Assembly (NCBI RefSeq): GCF_037975245.1
Contig: NC_092561.1
Location: 20,025,508 to 20,089,507, forward strand
Source of the DNA: Apostichopus japonicus
Lineage: Eukaryota > Echinodermata > Holothuroidea > Aspidochirotida > Stichopodidae
DNA: 64,000 nt
Direction: 5' to 3'
Below are positions 1 to 12,500 of this stretch, piece after piece. A program made the translations under genes and the position numbers. Positions within the stretch are counted from its first letter, which is position 1, and each line of letters starts with the position of its first letter. The notes under the pieces were generated by a model. It saw nothing but the letters and a program-made list of their open reading frames with translations. It was not told the DNA's origin and did not search any database.

Positions 1-33
1 TGAGGGCTACCGGATAAGATAATATAGTCTTAC

Positions 34-619
34 CTCTGTTGACGATATCGTTAATATCCATCCCCAGTGAAAGCCGAAGAGCAGAACATCCTCCGAATAC
101 ATCACCAGAGAAAGGAGAGGGACCAAACCAACCAAGAAGTTCAAAAATAATCGGAGATAGCTTTTCAACTATTTCTTCGTCCGTGAAAGGCGGAGCAATG
201 TATCTTCTTCGCTCGTTTGTTGGTTCCCAAATTTTCTCCCACACATGTATGCACGGAAACACTATGCTTGAACTGGTGTCTTCTCTGAGTGATGTTAGGA
301 TTTCGTCACATTCAGAACGGACGAAGTTATCTCCAACCAAGCTGTTAAGGAGTGGTCCATAGTGAACGCATACGACTCCCGCAATCACGTCCCACGAGGG
401 AGCGTTCCAGGCTAAACCAAGAACCTCCATTACTTCGGGAATTGTCGTGACATTACCAAACGTCGCACGGTTGCCTTGGGACTTCAAGTGAGATAAATCA
501 ACCGGTTGTTTTGACCAATCAACTTCCCATTCGATTTGACAATCTGAACGAGCCATGGCTACTGCCGCAAATGACGCATTCAGTAAGATGTAACAGCATA
601 ACCACTTTACGGAATCCAT
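34..619 (-). CDS. First coding exon of an unrecognised secreted protein (partial gene)
   Basis: Read on the minus strand, an ATG at 619 opens a frame of 195 codons that runs to a consensus donor (AACAGAG|GTAAGA, exon end at 34). The rest of the gene lies left of the window. The N-terminus (MDSVKWLCCYILLNASFAAVA) is followed by a hydrophobic run typical of a signal peptide, so the product is probably secreted or enters the ER. The mature part is acidic with several Cys residues (for example VVCVHYGP, SECDEIL, VFPCIHVW, FGGCSAL), consistent with disulphides. The exon extends to 661 as 5' UTR, where a pyrimidine tract and AG acceptor (tcttttctgtctttag) mark an upstream intron. I do not recognise the family. 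The gene lies just outside the CARD-gene array and is divided from it by about 2.4 kb. Confidence 0.72.
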
Positions 620-661
620 GACTGGGTCCAAGCGTCTCACAGTTTGTTTAAAATTACTGCC

Positions 662-2142
662 CTAAAGACAGAAAAGAAGAATTAATGTAAAGAAAACTCG
701 CAATGTACCCCAAGATTAATATAGGCCTTCATCCTATTTATGCCTTGAGAAGTGTTTCTTTATAATATAATAGCCTTGCAGTGAGAGGTTTAGGTAAATA
801 TCAATAGTTGCTGCATTATTAATTAAGCTGATCACCTCATTAACCCCCGGTATTCTTATCGACGGCGCTACGGGGGGAGTTGGTGCACGGGGGAAATTGC
901 CTTTTAGATATTTCCCTCCCTCCCCCTCCCCAAGTTGCCTCAAGCAGATCTGGTACTTAGGCCTATCCAAAATATATTAGAAACAGCCTCTATCGTAAAT
1001 GAATGAATATGGAAACTTGTCAAATGATAGCACGATTTTGCGTCTAACGGTCTAAGTCATTTTACTTGAAGAAACTTCCCAAAGGGGACGGGAAATCCGC
1101 TACCCATACATTCCGCTCCATATAAGTGTTATATTTTTTGCCACCTAAAAACATATATATATATATATTTCTTGACCCTGCCCCCCCCTCACCCCTCCCA
1201 GATTGACTAGGCTGGTGCAGCCACTGGTTATTCTATTACTTGATTACTCTATTACAAATTAGCCATTGGACCAATCAAATTCAACTTCGAATTGGCATCA
1301 ATCTGAGAATCAGATAGGCACCCGATAGGGAAAGCATTTGTTAAAACCACTTGAAGGTACTCAAGGCTGGCGTCCGTCAGACATCTATTACTTGATGCGT
1401 TAGTCTTAGCGTATCGTAACGTAGATATGTTTATAAAATGGATTGAGAAAGGGGTATAGAGTAGATCAAAAAACAAAAACAAAGACAAACATGGGGAGCG
1501 GTTAAAGGGTAGTATCCCTCTCCTTAACTTATACTGATTAAATAATTAATTTGAGGCAAATAATCATCATGTACTTATTATATATGCTCCACTTGTATGA
1601 GTTTGAAACACACATTGTAAAATATTTATTATAAATGGTAAACAGATACAGGCCTGCAGTATCAATTTCGATAATAATAACTTTTCTGTACTCATATAAG
1701 TTGGTCGAGCGGGTATAAATTCTCACTAAACGGTTCTGCTCAACCTGTTACTCAGATATATGCAATAATTAAAAAACGTCAGTTTGAAAGTTGCGAAATT
1801 TAGAGAGAATTGTGGATTTGGTTGCAGATTTTACCAAATCTCTCAGGTACAAGATGACAATTCGTCAAAATAATGAATGTTATCACCCAAGTGAGAGTAG
1901 TTTGTGAATTCGGTGAACTCCAAACCCAATTCGTTGCTCTCAATTCATAAAAGTACGTGTGTGAAACGTCAAACACAGATGATATTCCAATATTTCATAT
2001 TAACATATTATGAAAATATAAAATGGCGGTTGTAAAACGTATATCGAATATCACGATATTGAAAAAAATTGATCAAAATCCACTTCAATCCAAGATAAAT
2101 GTAAAGAATAATGACAAGAAATAAAAAATAATATTAACTTAC
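662..2142 (-). other. Probable 5' UTR intron of the secreted-protein gene
   Basis: The AG acceptor at 662-663 and a donor (CTCAACTG|GTAAGT, GT at 2141-2142) read on the minus strand would bound an intron. The stretch is AT-rich with short TA runs near 1,150 and only short ORFs without recognisable content. The pairing of this donor with this acceptor is inference. Confidence 0.4.
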
Positions 2143-2330
2143 CAGTTGAGTGAGAGACTTAGTGGGACAGTACAGCCTTTATCTAGTCGTCAAGGTTTAC
2201 TCAAATGTCCTTTCGAAAGTTGTGTTTTTTCTTCAATTCTCTTTATCAAGTATAGGCTATGTTTGTTCTGATTTTGAGAGCGACGTCCTATATACTAATC
2301 AGCCAAAGAGATCACTTTAAGTTTATATAT
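2143..2330 (-). promoter_or_regulatory. Candidate 5' non-coding exon and TATA box
   Basis: A donor at 2141-2142 ends a possible leader exon. A TATA-like word (ATATATAAAC on the minus strand) lies at 2321-2330, which would place the transcription start near 2,295-2,300 and give a leader exon of about 150 bases. Donor and TATA spacing are seen; their use is inferred. Confidence 0.35.
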
Positions 2331-3094
2331 GAGTTGATTCAGGAAGTCTTGTTGACATTGTTATTACTGTAACAGCAATCTATCCCATATCCTGTTTTTA
2401 TGCTCCCATCTTAATTGCTCTATAACAACGAAAAGATCAGAGGTTACGAAAACCCTAGATGACCTTGTGACATAAGCGTGACGTATGTTATGGAGCCGTA
2501 AATCATTCTTGTATTCGTCTTTCCAGATAACCTCGATTAGTCGGCCTTTTTTCAGGATATTGCGTTTAGTTGTTTGAGACATGAAGAAAGTTCATAAATT
2601 TAAAGAAGTTCGAATAATCGACGATCGGTAGCCTATGTAGTTTTGTTTTTGTTATTTATCTTTTCCTTTATTTTATTGATTACCTATTCGCGTTTCTTTC
2701 TTTGTCGAACTTTTCGTTGTCCATTAACAAGAGGTATAATGTCTGCAGAAACATTTACCAGAATGAGAAACAGAATAAATCATTACACAGAGCAACGACG
2801 TATATAACATTAATCACACAACAAAGGTGGTGATCCCAAACTACTCTTGAAATAAGAGATTCCAATGCGACGAAAACGTTTTAATGATTTGATACTTACT
2901 TGAATATTGATGTGATCCCGAGTTAAAAAAGAAGAAAGAAATATTAGTAGTATTTGGATTGGATAGTACTTCGATTCATCAAACTTTCAAAGCTGAGCAG
3001 ATCGCTTTAAAGTTGGCCAATCACAACAGAACTATCATTCCACCACCCAAAAAAACTTTAGTTTGGACCTAGGGAAAATAGAGCCCCAAAAAAT
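2331..3094. other. Left flank spacer, no gene recognised
   Basis: AT-rich spacer between the secreted-protein gene and the duplicated array. A 72-codon minus ORF (2364-2582) has ordinary-looking composition but no recognisable motif and no paralogue in the other units. A donor-like site (CAA|GTAAGT on the minus strand) lies near 2,900. Confidence 0.4.
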
Positions 3095-4149
3095 AAAATT
3101 AACAGAACTTTGAAATTTTGCCTTTTTTTTGGCATTTGATGAATGTAAACAATCTTTTGAGAGGAAAGTTAACCAAAATAAATGAAATCAAATACAAGAA
3201 TAACGAAAAATGTAAGCTTCCCTTTTCTTTTGTTTTATTCACACTTTGGATACTAGAAACCCAACTCGAATGAATATTCGAAAAATGTTTATACAAGGTA
3301 TGGTAAACAATTACCCATTTACACCCCCTTTAAATTTGTGGGACATTAGCTTTACAAGTGATCTACCTGTTAAATTGAAAGACATGAATATTCAATGGTA
3401 ATTCCAGGGAAGTCACAAACACGTTTTCTAACGGGGACTATCGAGGGAGATACATCCTGTGAAAATGGAACTAGCAAACACGTCCCAATTAAGAAGAATC
3501 GTATCCTCCCGGGGACAGGTGCCAACCGATAAACCAACTTCGCCGGGAAATGCCTATTGGAAAATTTCTGATAAACTGACACATTAGCACAATGTGATTA
3601 AATCAAACGTTCCTGGAATAAAAACAAAACAAAAAGATAATATCTATAAATAATTGAAAAGTCAGATATCCGGAGGAATATCACAACGCGTGTTACGTGG
3701 AACTAGGAACGTGTAACAGCAAACCTCTGAGTGACCTTAAGAGTATAGTTCTTACTATTCTCACCGTAACGAATGCGCATAGACAAATGTTTTTGCAAAC
3801 ATCTCGGTTTTCAAAGTTTAAGGTGACATTGTAAGTTCGGTTAGGGTGATACTGAGTTCAGAATTGCCATTTTCCAAACAGTTTTAACTTAATTAACATA
3901 GCAGACTATAGATATGCGTAAGACTTTGAAGTGATTTTTCCTGTCGTAATAACTTTTCATTCTCTTGATTAAGGTCATTTGGGTTTCAAACACTCATTTC
4001 TGGCTCGATCAAGGCATCCCCCACCCCCCACCTTCCAAACCAGCTGTTGGTGTGTCTGCTATTTCTTCACCAAATATGATACTATTGTTTTGTGCTACCG
4101 CGTCGGTTTGTCATAAAATTCCACTACAAATTACGCCACAGTCTTAACT

Positions 4150-4660
4150 AAGGACAACGACAGTTCCAATGATTTAAATAACGACAACGACAAAGACAAC
4201 GACAATGACAGTGACATTGACAAAGACAAAGATAATGACAGTGGCAAAGACAATGACAATGACAGTGACAAAGACAATGACAACGACAGTGACAATGACA
4301 ATGACAAAGACGACAGTGACAATGACATTGACAAAGACAAATACAATGACAGTGACAATGACATAGACAACGACAGTGACAAAGACAATGAAAATGACAG
4401 TGACAATGTAAAGACAAAGACAATGAAAGTGACAATGACAGAAACAAAGACAATGACAACGACAGTGACAATGACATTGACAAAGACAAATACAATGACA
4501 GTGACAGTGACAATGACATAGACAACGACAGTGACAAAGACAATGAAAATGACAGTGACAATGTAAAGACAAAGACAATGAAAGTGACAATGACAGAAAC
4601 AAAGACAATGACAGTGACAAAGACAATGACAACGACAACGACAAAACAATGAGATTGACA
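4150..4660. repeat. GACAAN hexanucleotide array
   Basis: About 500 bp of degenerate hexamers (gacaaa, gacaat, gacagt, gacaac). The homologous places in D1 (27,785-27,900) and D2 (40,320-40,640) are shorter, so this copy is the most expanded. The long Ser-Leu, Cys-His and Val-Ile ORFs across it are artefacts of the repeat. Confidence 0.9.
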
Positions 4661-5489
4661 ATAACAACAACAATAATAATAACAATATTAAAAATGAATA
4701 AATAATAATATTAAAAATAAATAAATAATGATAATAATATTAAAAAGGAATAAATAATAATTCATCAATTTACACTTTAAACTTGTAGCGAAAGACCTTA
4801 TGTCAATCATAGTCAAGGCCTCCTTTGCATTTATCTTTAACCAAAACGTTTCTCTTCTGTCGGTTTTACTACACCAATTGAAACCAAAAAGAAGACTTTC
4901 AACTATTTAAAACAATTGTGTACTCGGATTTGTTAAAACGGTAAATATATAGACAAGTTGTGGAATAAGGAACGTTTTAATGAGAACAATTTTCCAGATG
5001 GGCGTAAGATCTCTGGAAGACCAGAGATTAATAATACTAAAAATACGAGACAGTTTGGGAACATAGTTCAACTTATAGAAGTCCTCTTGGTGATGAGTAA
5101 AAGAAATACCTAAATAATAGACAGGTTCGTCGCTTATAACAAACTTTAAATTGCGAAAATAATGTGGTAGGGTCGAGGACAAAGGTCCAAGGGAGGAAAA
5201 AGCAAGATTTTTCCTAGTTTACTTTTAAACCGGAAACTTTACAAAACTCCTCAAGTATTTTCAATGTTTCGGAAATATCCTTCATTGAGCCATTAGTCAT
5301 TAACACCGTTTCATCAGCATAGGTCGAATTTTTTTAAGCAGAATTTGCAATAACGACACCATGAATGTTAAGACTTGACTTAATAAGAGCAGTAAAAAAA
5401 TCTCAGAGCAAGTGATGAATAGATAAGGGCTAAGAGGGCACCCTTGACGGACACCCCTGTAGACTCTGAAATACTCGAAAAGAAAACCA

Positions 5490-5542
5490 AGATGATGATG
5501 ATGATGATGATGATGATGACGATGATGATGATGAGGAGGAGG

Positions 5543-5629
<87 letters not shown>

Positions 5630-5660
5630 TTGATGATGATGATGATGATGATGATGATGT

Positions 5661-5726
<66 letters not shown>

Positions 5727-5732
5727 GTATTG

Positions 5733-5803
<71 letters not shown>
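5490..5803. repeat. (GAT)n microsatellite
   Basis: About 310 bp of nearly pure GAT trinucleotides with a short gag-gag interruption near 5,535. It sits inside the LINE relic; D1 (around 28,720) and D2 (around 41,480) lack it. Poly-Met and poly-Ile ORFs here are artefacts. Confidence 0.95.
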
Positions 5804-6199
5804 ATTAACATTACTAACATTACACTATTTACATTTACATTACATTATTAACAATACAAGATGAGACATTACTGTAAAGAGTTCTGACCCACGATATGAA
5901 ATCATTGCCAAGTTAAAGTAAGTTGGGGTATTTTGGTTAAATTCCCAATCAAATCGGCGGAATGCCTTCTCGTAGTCAAGGAAATTAAGTGCCCCTGAAA
6001 GATCATTTTCATCACAGTAATTGATAAGATCTATGATTAATCTAATATTTTCACCAAAAAACGTCCTTTAAGGAAACCAGTTTGCTCCGGACTTAGATCT
6101 GAGAACATTCTCCATACGGGAAACTAAACGTTTAGCTGCAATTTTGTATTGTGTGTTGAGCAGGGCGATCGCTCGCCAGTTGTTCAAATAGCGATGATC

Positions 6200-6221
6200 T
6201 TGATGATGGTGATGGTGATGG

Positions 6222-6281
<60 letters not shown>

Positions 6282-6283
6282 GG
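6200..6283. repeat. Second GAT/GGT microsatellite in the LINE relic
   Basis: Roughly 80 bp of gatggt and gat repeats near the 5' side of the same LINE relic. The poly-His and poly-Ser ORFs on the minus strand are repeat artefacts. Confidence 0.9.
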
Positions 6284-7115
6284 GGGGTAACCCCCTCCCC
6301 TTTGAGATATTTTTGAACAACTTAAGGTTCTTACATGCGATCTGGTGCAATGTTTAGCCAGTTTCATCATTATCATATGGTATCATATTATCAGCAGATT
6401 TTGTTTCCTGTTTGAATTCTTTCACATGTTCTTTTACAGTTATCAGGAAGACAAACATAGTGCTCTTTTACAATTTTTTCCAGTAGGATGTTTCTTGTTT
6501 ATTGTCCAATGTTTGGACTTTAATACATTTGACGAACTTAACTGATGGACAATATAAACATTCATATTTTGTAAGACAGCCAGTGCATTAGCAGTGTATT
6601 ATCAGTGTAATAATTATTTATAGGAAGCGCGTACCACGTATGATTGCTAGCTTAGCTTCATAACATGCTGTTCGTGCAACATCTTAGGACGAATCATAGA
6701 AAGGATGAGAACGAACGTTGTCGACGTCGTTGTGCATACGGTTGGTGACACTCCATCGAGTGCGGTTAGGTAGGCAATATGTATTTTATTACGCAGTGGC
6801 CATCTGTAGGCTTGTAATAGGCTATAGGCTAAATTTAGCTAATTGCATCTGCCGAACTAAGTAAGTATAGCTGAATCAGTAGGCCTGAATGTTACTACGA
6901 TTATAATCGAGTTAACGGACCTGACGAGTATTCAAGATCAAAAGAGCACTGACAAAATACCATGCTAAAAAACGACAGTTTTTGAACATTTTTTTCGACA
7001 CTGAAAGGGGGGAGCAGTCGCTCCCCCTGCTCCCCCCCTGGCTACGTCCCTGAATGGGCGTGTGCTACCATAGACTCGCATAAGCCTCAGGCAACCTTCT
7101 AACTATGTAAGTGTA

Positions 7116-7687
7116 CAGGGGGGATGCAGGATTTGTGACAGAGGGGGGGGGGTCTGACTGGTCCATCCGCGCCTGAACGTAAGACTATCTAAGCGGAGCG
7201 CCACCATCAGTTGGTGCGGCGGAGCGTACCAGAAAATTTTTGGCTTTACAAACCCCCCAGATGGCCGGAAACGGCACTTCCCGAGTATTCTAAGCTGCAT
7301 GTTCCTAGCCTGAAAATATGGATCTCATGTCTGCAATTTCTCAATTGATGAGAAAAAACAATCTATGAAATATGGTAATATATCAGATGAGTTGAGATGA
7401 TACAAAAATCATGCCTTTAGCCCCCAATCCCCCTCCCGTTCCGTCACCACTGTTTGATGCAGGGCCGGATCCAGGATTCTGGAAGGGTGAGGGGTTTGGC
7501 CTCCAGTGATCCTATGGTCTAAGGGGAGTGGGTTTCCCTCTATCCATTGTGAAATTCTTGGATATTTAAGTACAACAGGGAACCCCCTTCCATTTAGCCA
7601 TGCACAGCACCTCTCTCTTTTTTTCCTCTTTTTTTGGCCAAGAGCAGGGGGTCCGGACCCCCCCCCCCCCCTCTGGATCCGCGCCTG
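7116..7687. mobile_element. TIR element with 5-bp target duplication (hAT5-like), non-autonomous
   Basis: Termini CAGGGG.GGATGCAGG (left) and, reverse-complemented, CAGGCGCGGATCCAGA (right). It is flanked by the direct repeat GTGTA (7111-7115 and 7688-7692). The paralogous site near 30,083-30,095 in D2 is empty (gtaagtgtataat). No transposase ORF was seen. A sister copy lies at 41,549-42,482, also with a 5-bp duplication. Five-base duplications with such termini fit the hAT5 group, but the superfamily call is inference. Confidence 0.72.
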
Positions 7688-8023
7688 GTGTATAATATCT
7701 CACATAGCAACATAATCAAATATAGCCTACTGTGTTGTACATGGGGTCATATACGTATATTATAAATGATAACCGCGAACATTTTTATGTAGAAAAATAT
7801 TAATAGATCGATGATTGATTAATTACTGAGACTATTACTCTAAAGATCAACAAAAGGAATTTGCATAATATCATATATTTATTATGGTTTAATCTTCTGC
7901 ATGAAAATGCTTAAAAAAATAAAACACAGTGCACCGATTTCGAAAACTTGGACCAGATATTAATTTGAAGACAAGGAGCATCATATATACCAATAACAAG
8001 CTGTAGTAACGTCACCGTTTTAC

Positions 8024-9772
8024 AACAAGAGCATCAATGATGCAGTATCTCAATACTGGAAGTTTTAATTTTTATTCCTAATTTCAAATCTTTGCTCTGT
8101 CTCTACAATTATCAATATCAATCATGGTACAACAAATACATAACTTGCAGTTTTGCTACTTTGCCACGAATAGTCTCTGCAGGTTACACTTTATCCTGCT
8201 AGTCTTGCCTTTAGCGCTCATTGACTGTTAGTCGAAAGAACGACATTGCAAGGTTTAGTAATGTCATAGAATACCTAAGAACTTGTTTTTTATGTGGTAT
8301 CCTTCATCTTAGGTCAGTCTCTGTTGGACTTTTTGGTCATATAGTTTGACGTCAATGACAACAGCCAAATTAGAAGAGGCGAACAACTCGACCATATTCT
8401 TGATGCCTGCCTTGAGAGCTAGGCCTATTGACCTACTGTATGTTACTGTAGTGGTGACTACCATCAAAACTGTGTCCATTTCTAGATATCAAAACAACCC
8501 ACGTTTTTCCATCTCAATTTTTTGGACATGAAGATTTCATGGATTTATGACTTGGAAAAAAATAATGTAAAAGAAGATTACAAGTTTTTATATGCAAGTG
8601 ATGGGTGGCCTCCTCTTACCCTAATAGCCACCTCAGTTCCTCTCCATTTTGTTATTTTATTTTAATTCTTTGTACATTTGATGTCAAACATTACAGGTTC
8701 AAAAGAAAGCTAAACATACTTCATATAACCTTATACATCTTATATCCTTATAAATAAAACATAACCTTATACAATTTTTATAGTCTTATAAAAGTTGTGA
8801 TGCTATGGCCGGCTCCTCTTTTATACGTACCCATCAAACAAACTTACCCTGGTCCTTCCTAGGAAAAGCTGTCTGAACACCAGTACAATGCTAATGTGGC
8901 TATCACTGAAAGCCTAATAGGCCTAGGCCTATATATATATTTTTTAAATGCACTAGGCCTACAGTAAGTAGCCTTCAGAAATACAAGAATGTGTATACGT
9001 AATTATACAAAATACATGAAGGGCAATCAAACAAACTTATCATGGCCCTTGCTCTGAAAAGCTACCTGAACACCAGTACTATCCTTAAATGGAATTCAGC
9101 AGTACAGAATGTAATTAGCATGCAATACACTAGCACCTCGCGTACCTAACTACACTACAGAAATTGGTCGCGAGCGTAGCCATTTTCGTGTAGCTGTTAT
9201 GAGTCATAGCCAATCTGCTACAAAACAGACTTGGGGCGGGGCTTAATCATCAAAAACGGACCTTTTTACTAATAGTAGGGGCGGCAGCTCAGTGTTGTTT
9301 TAAGAAAGAAAAATCATTTAAACATCAAATAAAGCAAATAAAAGCCATAAAATGTCATATACAGGTAGTAAAATTCTTATTAATACCTACCTGTAAACAA
9401 CAAATGAAAGTTTAAAATGTTAATAAAATATATAATACATAGGACCCTATCTTAGACGATACCACTGTTGAAAGACAGTTCTATTCTATTCTCTTTCATA
9501 AAACATAAGTTTTGGAGCGTGTGCAAAACAGGTCTGCCAAAGTGTGTTTTCAGTCCAAATTGGCCCGATTTGGACATAAATCGGTGAAAAAGTCACAGAA
9601 TGAGATACAATTCTGGAATAAAAAATAGTAACTTTTGTTGGTCTATATGATATATTCTTGCTCTGGAAATTCCAGAGAAAAAGAACTTTGTTTGAAGACG
9701 CTCAAAAATTTTTAAGAGAAGAGAGAGTCCCACTTACTGTTACAATATCTCTATACATGTAATGTATTGAGA
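8024..9772. other. D1-specific insert without recognised gene
   Basis: D2 and D3 run straight from gtgacgtcaccgtct to acaaacatactccggg, whereas D1 has about 1.75 kb between these points. It is AT-rich with short ORFs only and 'taggcctaggcctat' words near 8,920. No clear terminal repeats or coding motifs were found. Either D1 gained it or the ancestor of D2 and D3 lost it. Confidence 0.6.
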
Positions 9773-11279
9773 TAAAAACATACTCCGGGTAAAATATGCG
9801 AATCAACTGCACGGTTTTGCTTATACATTTTCAGTTAGAACAAACCCATTCTGTTAACATATTGTATGTCGTCTCAGCGGATTCCAACAATTTTGTTAAC
9901 AATATTTTCTCAAGTTCGATTTAAAAGCCGACTACGAGTCCCCACCCCCTCACCCTATAACAAGCATGAGTTGGCCTACTGCGCGAATAGGCTTACTGTG
10001 TGTAATGTAGTGGTCAAACGACGTAGTCTGTACATTATGTACACAACATAGCACACATTTGAACACATTGTAGAGGCCTAGCTACTTCTCGATTAGTCTT
10101 ACGAATCAGTTTTCAATCGAACTTCTGAATAGGGAAAGCAATGACGTCACGCAAACTCTGACATAACATATTGTTGGAATACGCCGAGAGGGCATAACGT
10201 CTTTAAAGGCTGTGAAGACTCGCGCCAAAAAAAAAGTCTAATGCCGGTAATCTGAGCTAGTTTCGAATGAGGTGTAACAGAAGTGTTAGACACCACCATC
10301 GATCCCAGAAAATACACACACAGCTTGCTACCGTCGGTAATTAGACACTAGTGTACAATCAGTACAAACAGCTGTGGTCAATACCCACAGCACAGTGTAC
10401 AAACGATACAGCGATGGACATCTCAGGTCCAGCTAAAGATAAGGTATCACGTTTCATTACTGCATGCATTTTGTAGCGACAAGAGAAAAACTTCACTTGC
10501 AAGCAACAGAAAGTTAACTTTTTAAAGATGGGGGCACGCTGTTTGGGGCGAGTCTTCAATGCCTTTAAACCCAGTTTCTTTCGAAATTTACAGCCCCCCC
10601 CCCACCCCCACATAAATTTAATACATTCAATATTGGTAGTACTGTCGGTAATCAATTTATCACACTTATTATTTATGGATGACAATATTACTTCTCAAGT
10701 TAGTTGAAAAGCCAATCCAGTTTTCCCTTATCTTAGATATCAATGTTCCCAATTTGTGGTTAATTTAATTGTGCCAGATAGTAGCACTATGACATCATTT
10801 CAACAGGTAATGGATCACAATGATCCCGGTTAGTGACATTAGCAAAAATATATACATACATATATATATATATATATATACAATACCTAATTGTATGCTG
10901 GTCATTTGATTGGTCAATTGCTCGTTGATTGCATGCAAAATCCGCCCCATTCCACTCTATGAAATTAGAACCATGGGATATACACTTTTGGTAGCACTTT
11001 TTTTCAATGGTAAGAGAGCAGAGAAACCTGTCTGTTCAAAACAATCTGTTGCGTGATTGCATTGCATTTTACACATCTTCATATAATATGTTGTTTCCAT
11101 TCGTTTCCATCTTTCAACTCATGAAATATTTGCACTATTGGACTCATAACCATTCATTATTTGTATCATATCAAATATCAAAATTATGTTTGTAAATCAT
11201 TTATAATGCAATTTATAATGTATGCCTCGTTTACATCAATTTGCTTTACAGATTTGGAATCTTCGTCACTAAGTGTTTC
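9773..11279. other. Intergenic spacer of D1
   Basis: About 1.5 kb shared with D2 (30,430-31,923) and D3 (44,370-45,940) at high identity. It contains a (TA)n run at about 10,859-10,880, which is much longer in D3, and a C-run near 10,600. ORFs here have no known motif. No gene is supported. Confidence 0.6.
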
Positions 11280-11287
11280 ATGAGGAG

Positions 11288-11675
11288 CAGGCGGGGGAAG
11301 CTTCCAAACTGTGGGGGGGGGGGGGGGGGCACAACATCAGAGGGGAACTTTCTCATTCCACAACTACCACTCGTTATGCTATAAACCAATACACACCGAC
11401 CATATCACTTAAATATATATGTGTTAGTATGCTATCAATACTATTCAATACTATTGAGATTGTTTATTGCTAACCGTGCTACAAAAAGATATGGGATGCC
11501 ATTTTAAAAATAGCATGTACAGACTAAAAATCAATAATTAAAATAAACTATTAAAACTAACAAGGCTTAAGATATCCAAAAGACAGTTATTCATCAAAGG
11601 GGCACATTTTATTTGCCAGTAGGGCACATTTGCTATTTTGTGGGGGGCACATTCCCCCAGTGCCCCCTCCCCCTG
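11288..11675. mobile_element. hAT-like non-autonomous element (D1 copy)
   Basis: Ends CAGGCGGGGG and CCCTCCCCCTG form a short inverted repeat. The flanking 8-bp repeats are atgaggag (11280-11287) and atcaggag (11676-11683), one mismatch. In D2 and D3 the same element has perfect atcaggag duplications, so the insertion predates the duplication and D1 mutated one copy. The G-run near the left end is longest in D1. Confidence 0.75.
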
Positions 11676-11818
11676 ATCAGGAGTGTCTATCTTGAATCTC
11701 CACTGTTAACATCCCTCCCATGTCTTCTCATTCCCCAATCCCTCATCATCTGCCAACTTCATAACTTCCTTTGGTGTCCTCTCATCATGTGTAGCCAGCA
11801 TTTGATCTCGAACTTTTG

Positions 11819-12448
11819 TATGGGACGCGAAAAGGACCACAACATATGAAAACTTACCATCATGCACTAGAAATACACGATCATGTACTAAAAATTTACG
11901 ATCATGTTCTAAACATATACGATCATGTACTACAAACGTACCATGTACATCAAAACAAATACGATCATTTACTAATAATGTTATGTTCCAAAAAAGTGGT
12001 GTCTGCATACGCGTATGTATATTCATACGTGGCATATGCAGTATGAATACGAGTATGAATATTCAGTGTAAACTCATTAAGAACCATTAGGGGCGAGGCT
12101 TCGTTATCAACTTTGATATTCCTAGGGGTACACGTATTCAAATGACAATAATGGATATTCATACCCCACTTTCTTATAACTTGCGCTTTTTCATCATCAT
12201 CACAAGTTTTCAGTACATGATCCTATTTGTTTTGATGTACATCTTACGTTTTTAGTAAACCATCGCATGTTTTGATGTACATCTTAGTTTTTTAGTACAT
12301 CATCGTATATGTTTTGATGTACATCTTAGTTTTTTAGTACATCATCGTATATGTTTAGTACATGATCGTAAGTTTTTTAGTACATGAACGTATATAATTA
12401 GATCATCATTAACATCATCATATGTTGTGGTCCTTTTCGCGTTCCATA
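11819..12448. mobile_element. MITE with 30-bp terminal inverted repeats behind the CARD gene (D1 copy)
   Basis: The left end TATGGGACGCGAAAAGGACC and the right end, reverse-complemented, TATGGAACGCGAAAAGGACC continue into near-perfect inverted repeats of about 30 bp. The flanking 6-bp repeats are CTTTTG (11813-11818 and 12449-12454). Both inner arms hold arrays of about 20-bp units (acgatcatgtactaaaaat and its inverse), so the element could fold into a long hairpin. It carries no gene. It is present at the identical site in D2 and D3, so it predates the duplications. It lies 52 bp from the CARD-gene stop codon. Confidence 0.82.
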
Positions 12449-12500
12449 CTTTTGGGACCACTGCATTTGCGACTGTTGCTTTGTTAAATGCTCGGGTATT

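Larger units (their letters stand above)
4790..6362 (-). mobile_element. Non-LTR retrotransposon (LINE) relic, 3' part of the reverse transcriptase
   Basis: Minus-strand translation near 4,907-5,182 gives a reverse-transcriptase-like stretch (YLGISFTHHQEDFYKLNY, then FSIINLWSSRDLTPIWKIVL and KTFLIPQLVYIFTVL), typical of L1-like LINEs after the catalytic core. Just upstream on that strand, near 5,230-5,325, lies the YADD region; here it reads YADE, while D1 and D2 keep YADD. Frames are broken and a large GAT array interrupts it, so it is dead. Two further copies occur at 28,080-29,080 and 40,790-42,715 as part of the segmental duplication. Confidence 0.8.
3095..7110. repeat. Partial segmental duplicon D0 (right-hand part of a unit)
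   Basis: From about 3,095 the sequence matches the right-hand ends of units D1 (from about 23,246) and D2 (from about 39,270), with the same order: spacer, GACAAN hexamer array, LINE relic. The CARD gene part of the unit is absent. The stretch from about 6,363 to 7,110 was not matched to the other units and holds no gene that I can see. It ends with what looks like one terminus of a TIR element (ctggctacgtccctg near 7,040). Confidence 0.75.

Noticed and set aside
2364-2582. 72-codon minus-strand ORF starting MSQTTKRNILKKGRL
   Set aside because: Composition is plausible but there is no homologue, splice support or conservation in the window; recorded as spacer.
4131-4685. Long minus-strand ORFs of Ser-Leu, Cys-His and Val-Ile runs (up to 184 codons)
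   Set aside because: They are all readings of the GACAAN hexamer array in different frames; no start context, domain or splice evidence.
5380-5851. Poly-Ile (minus) and poly-Met (plus) ORFs of about 140 codons
   Set aside because: Direct translation of a GAT microsatellite.
11819-12448. Short spaced repeats (acgatcatgtacta units) that might suggest a CRISPR array
   Set aside because: Units are contiguous palindromic repeats within MITE arms, with no variable spacers, in a eukaryotic genome.
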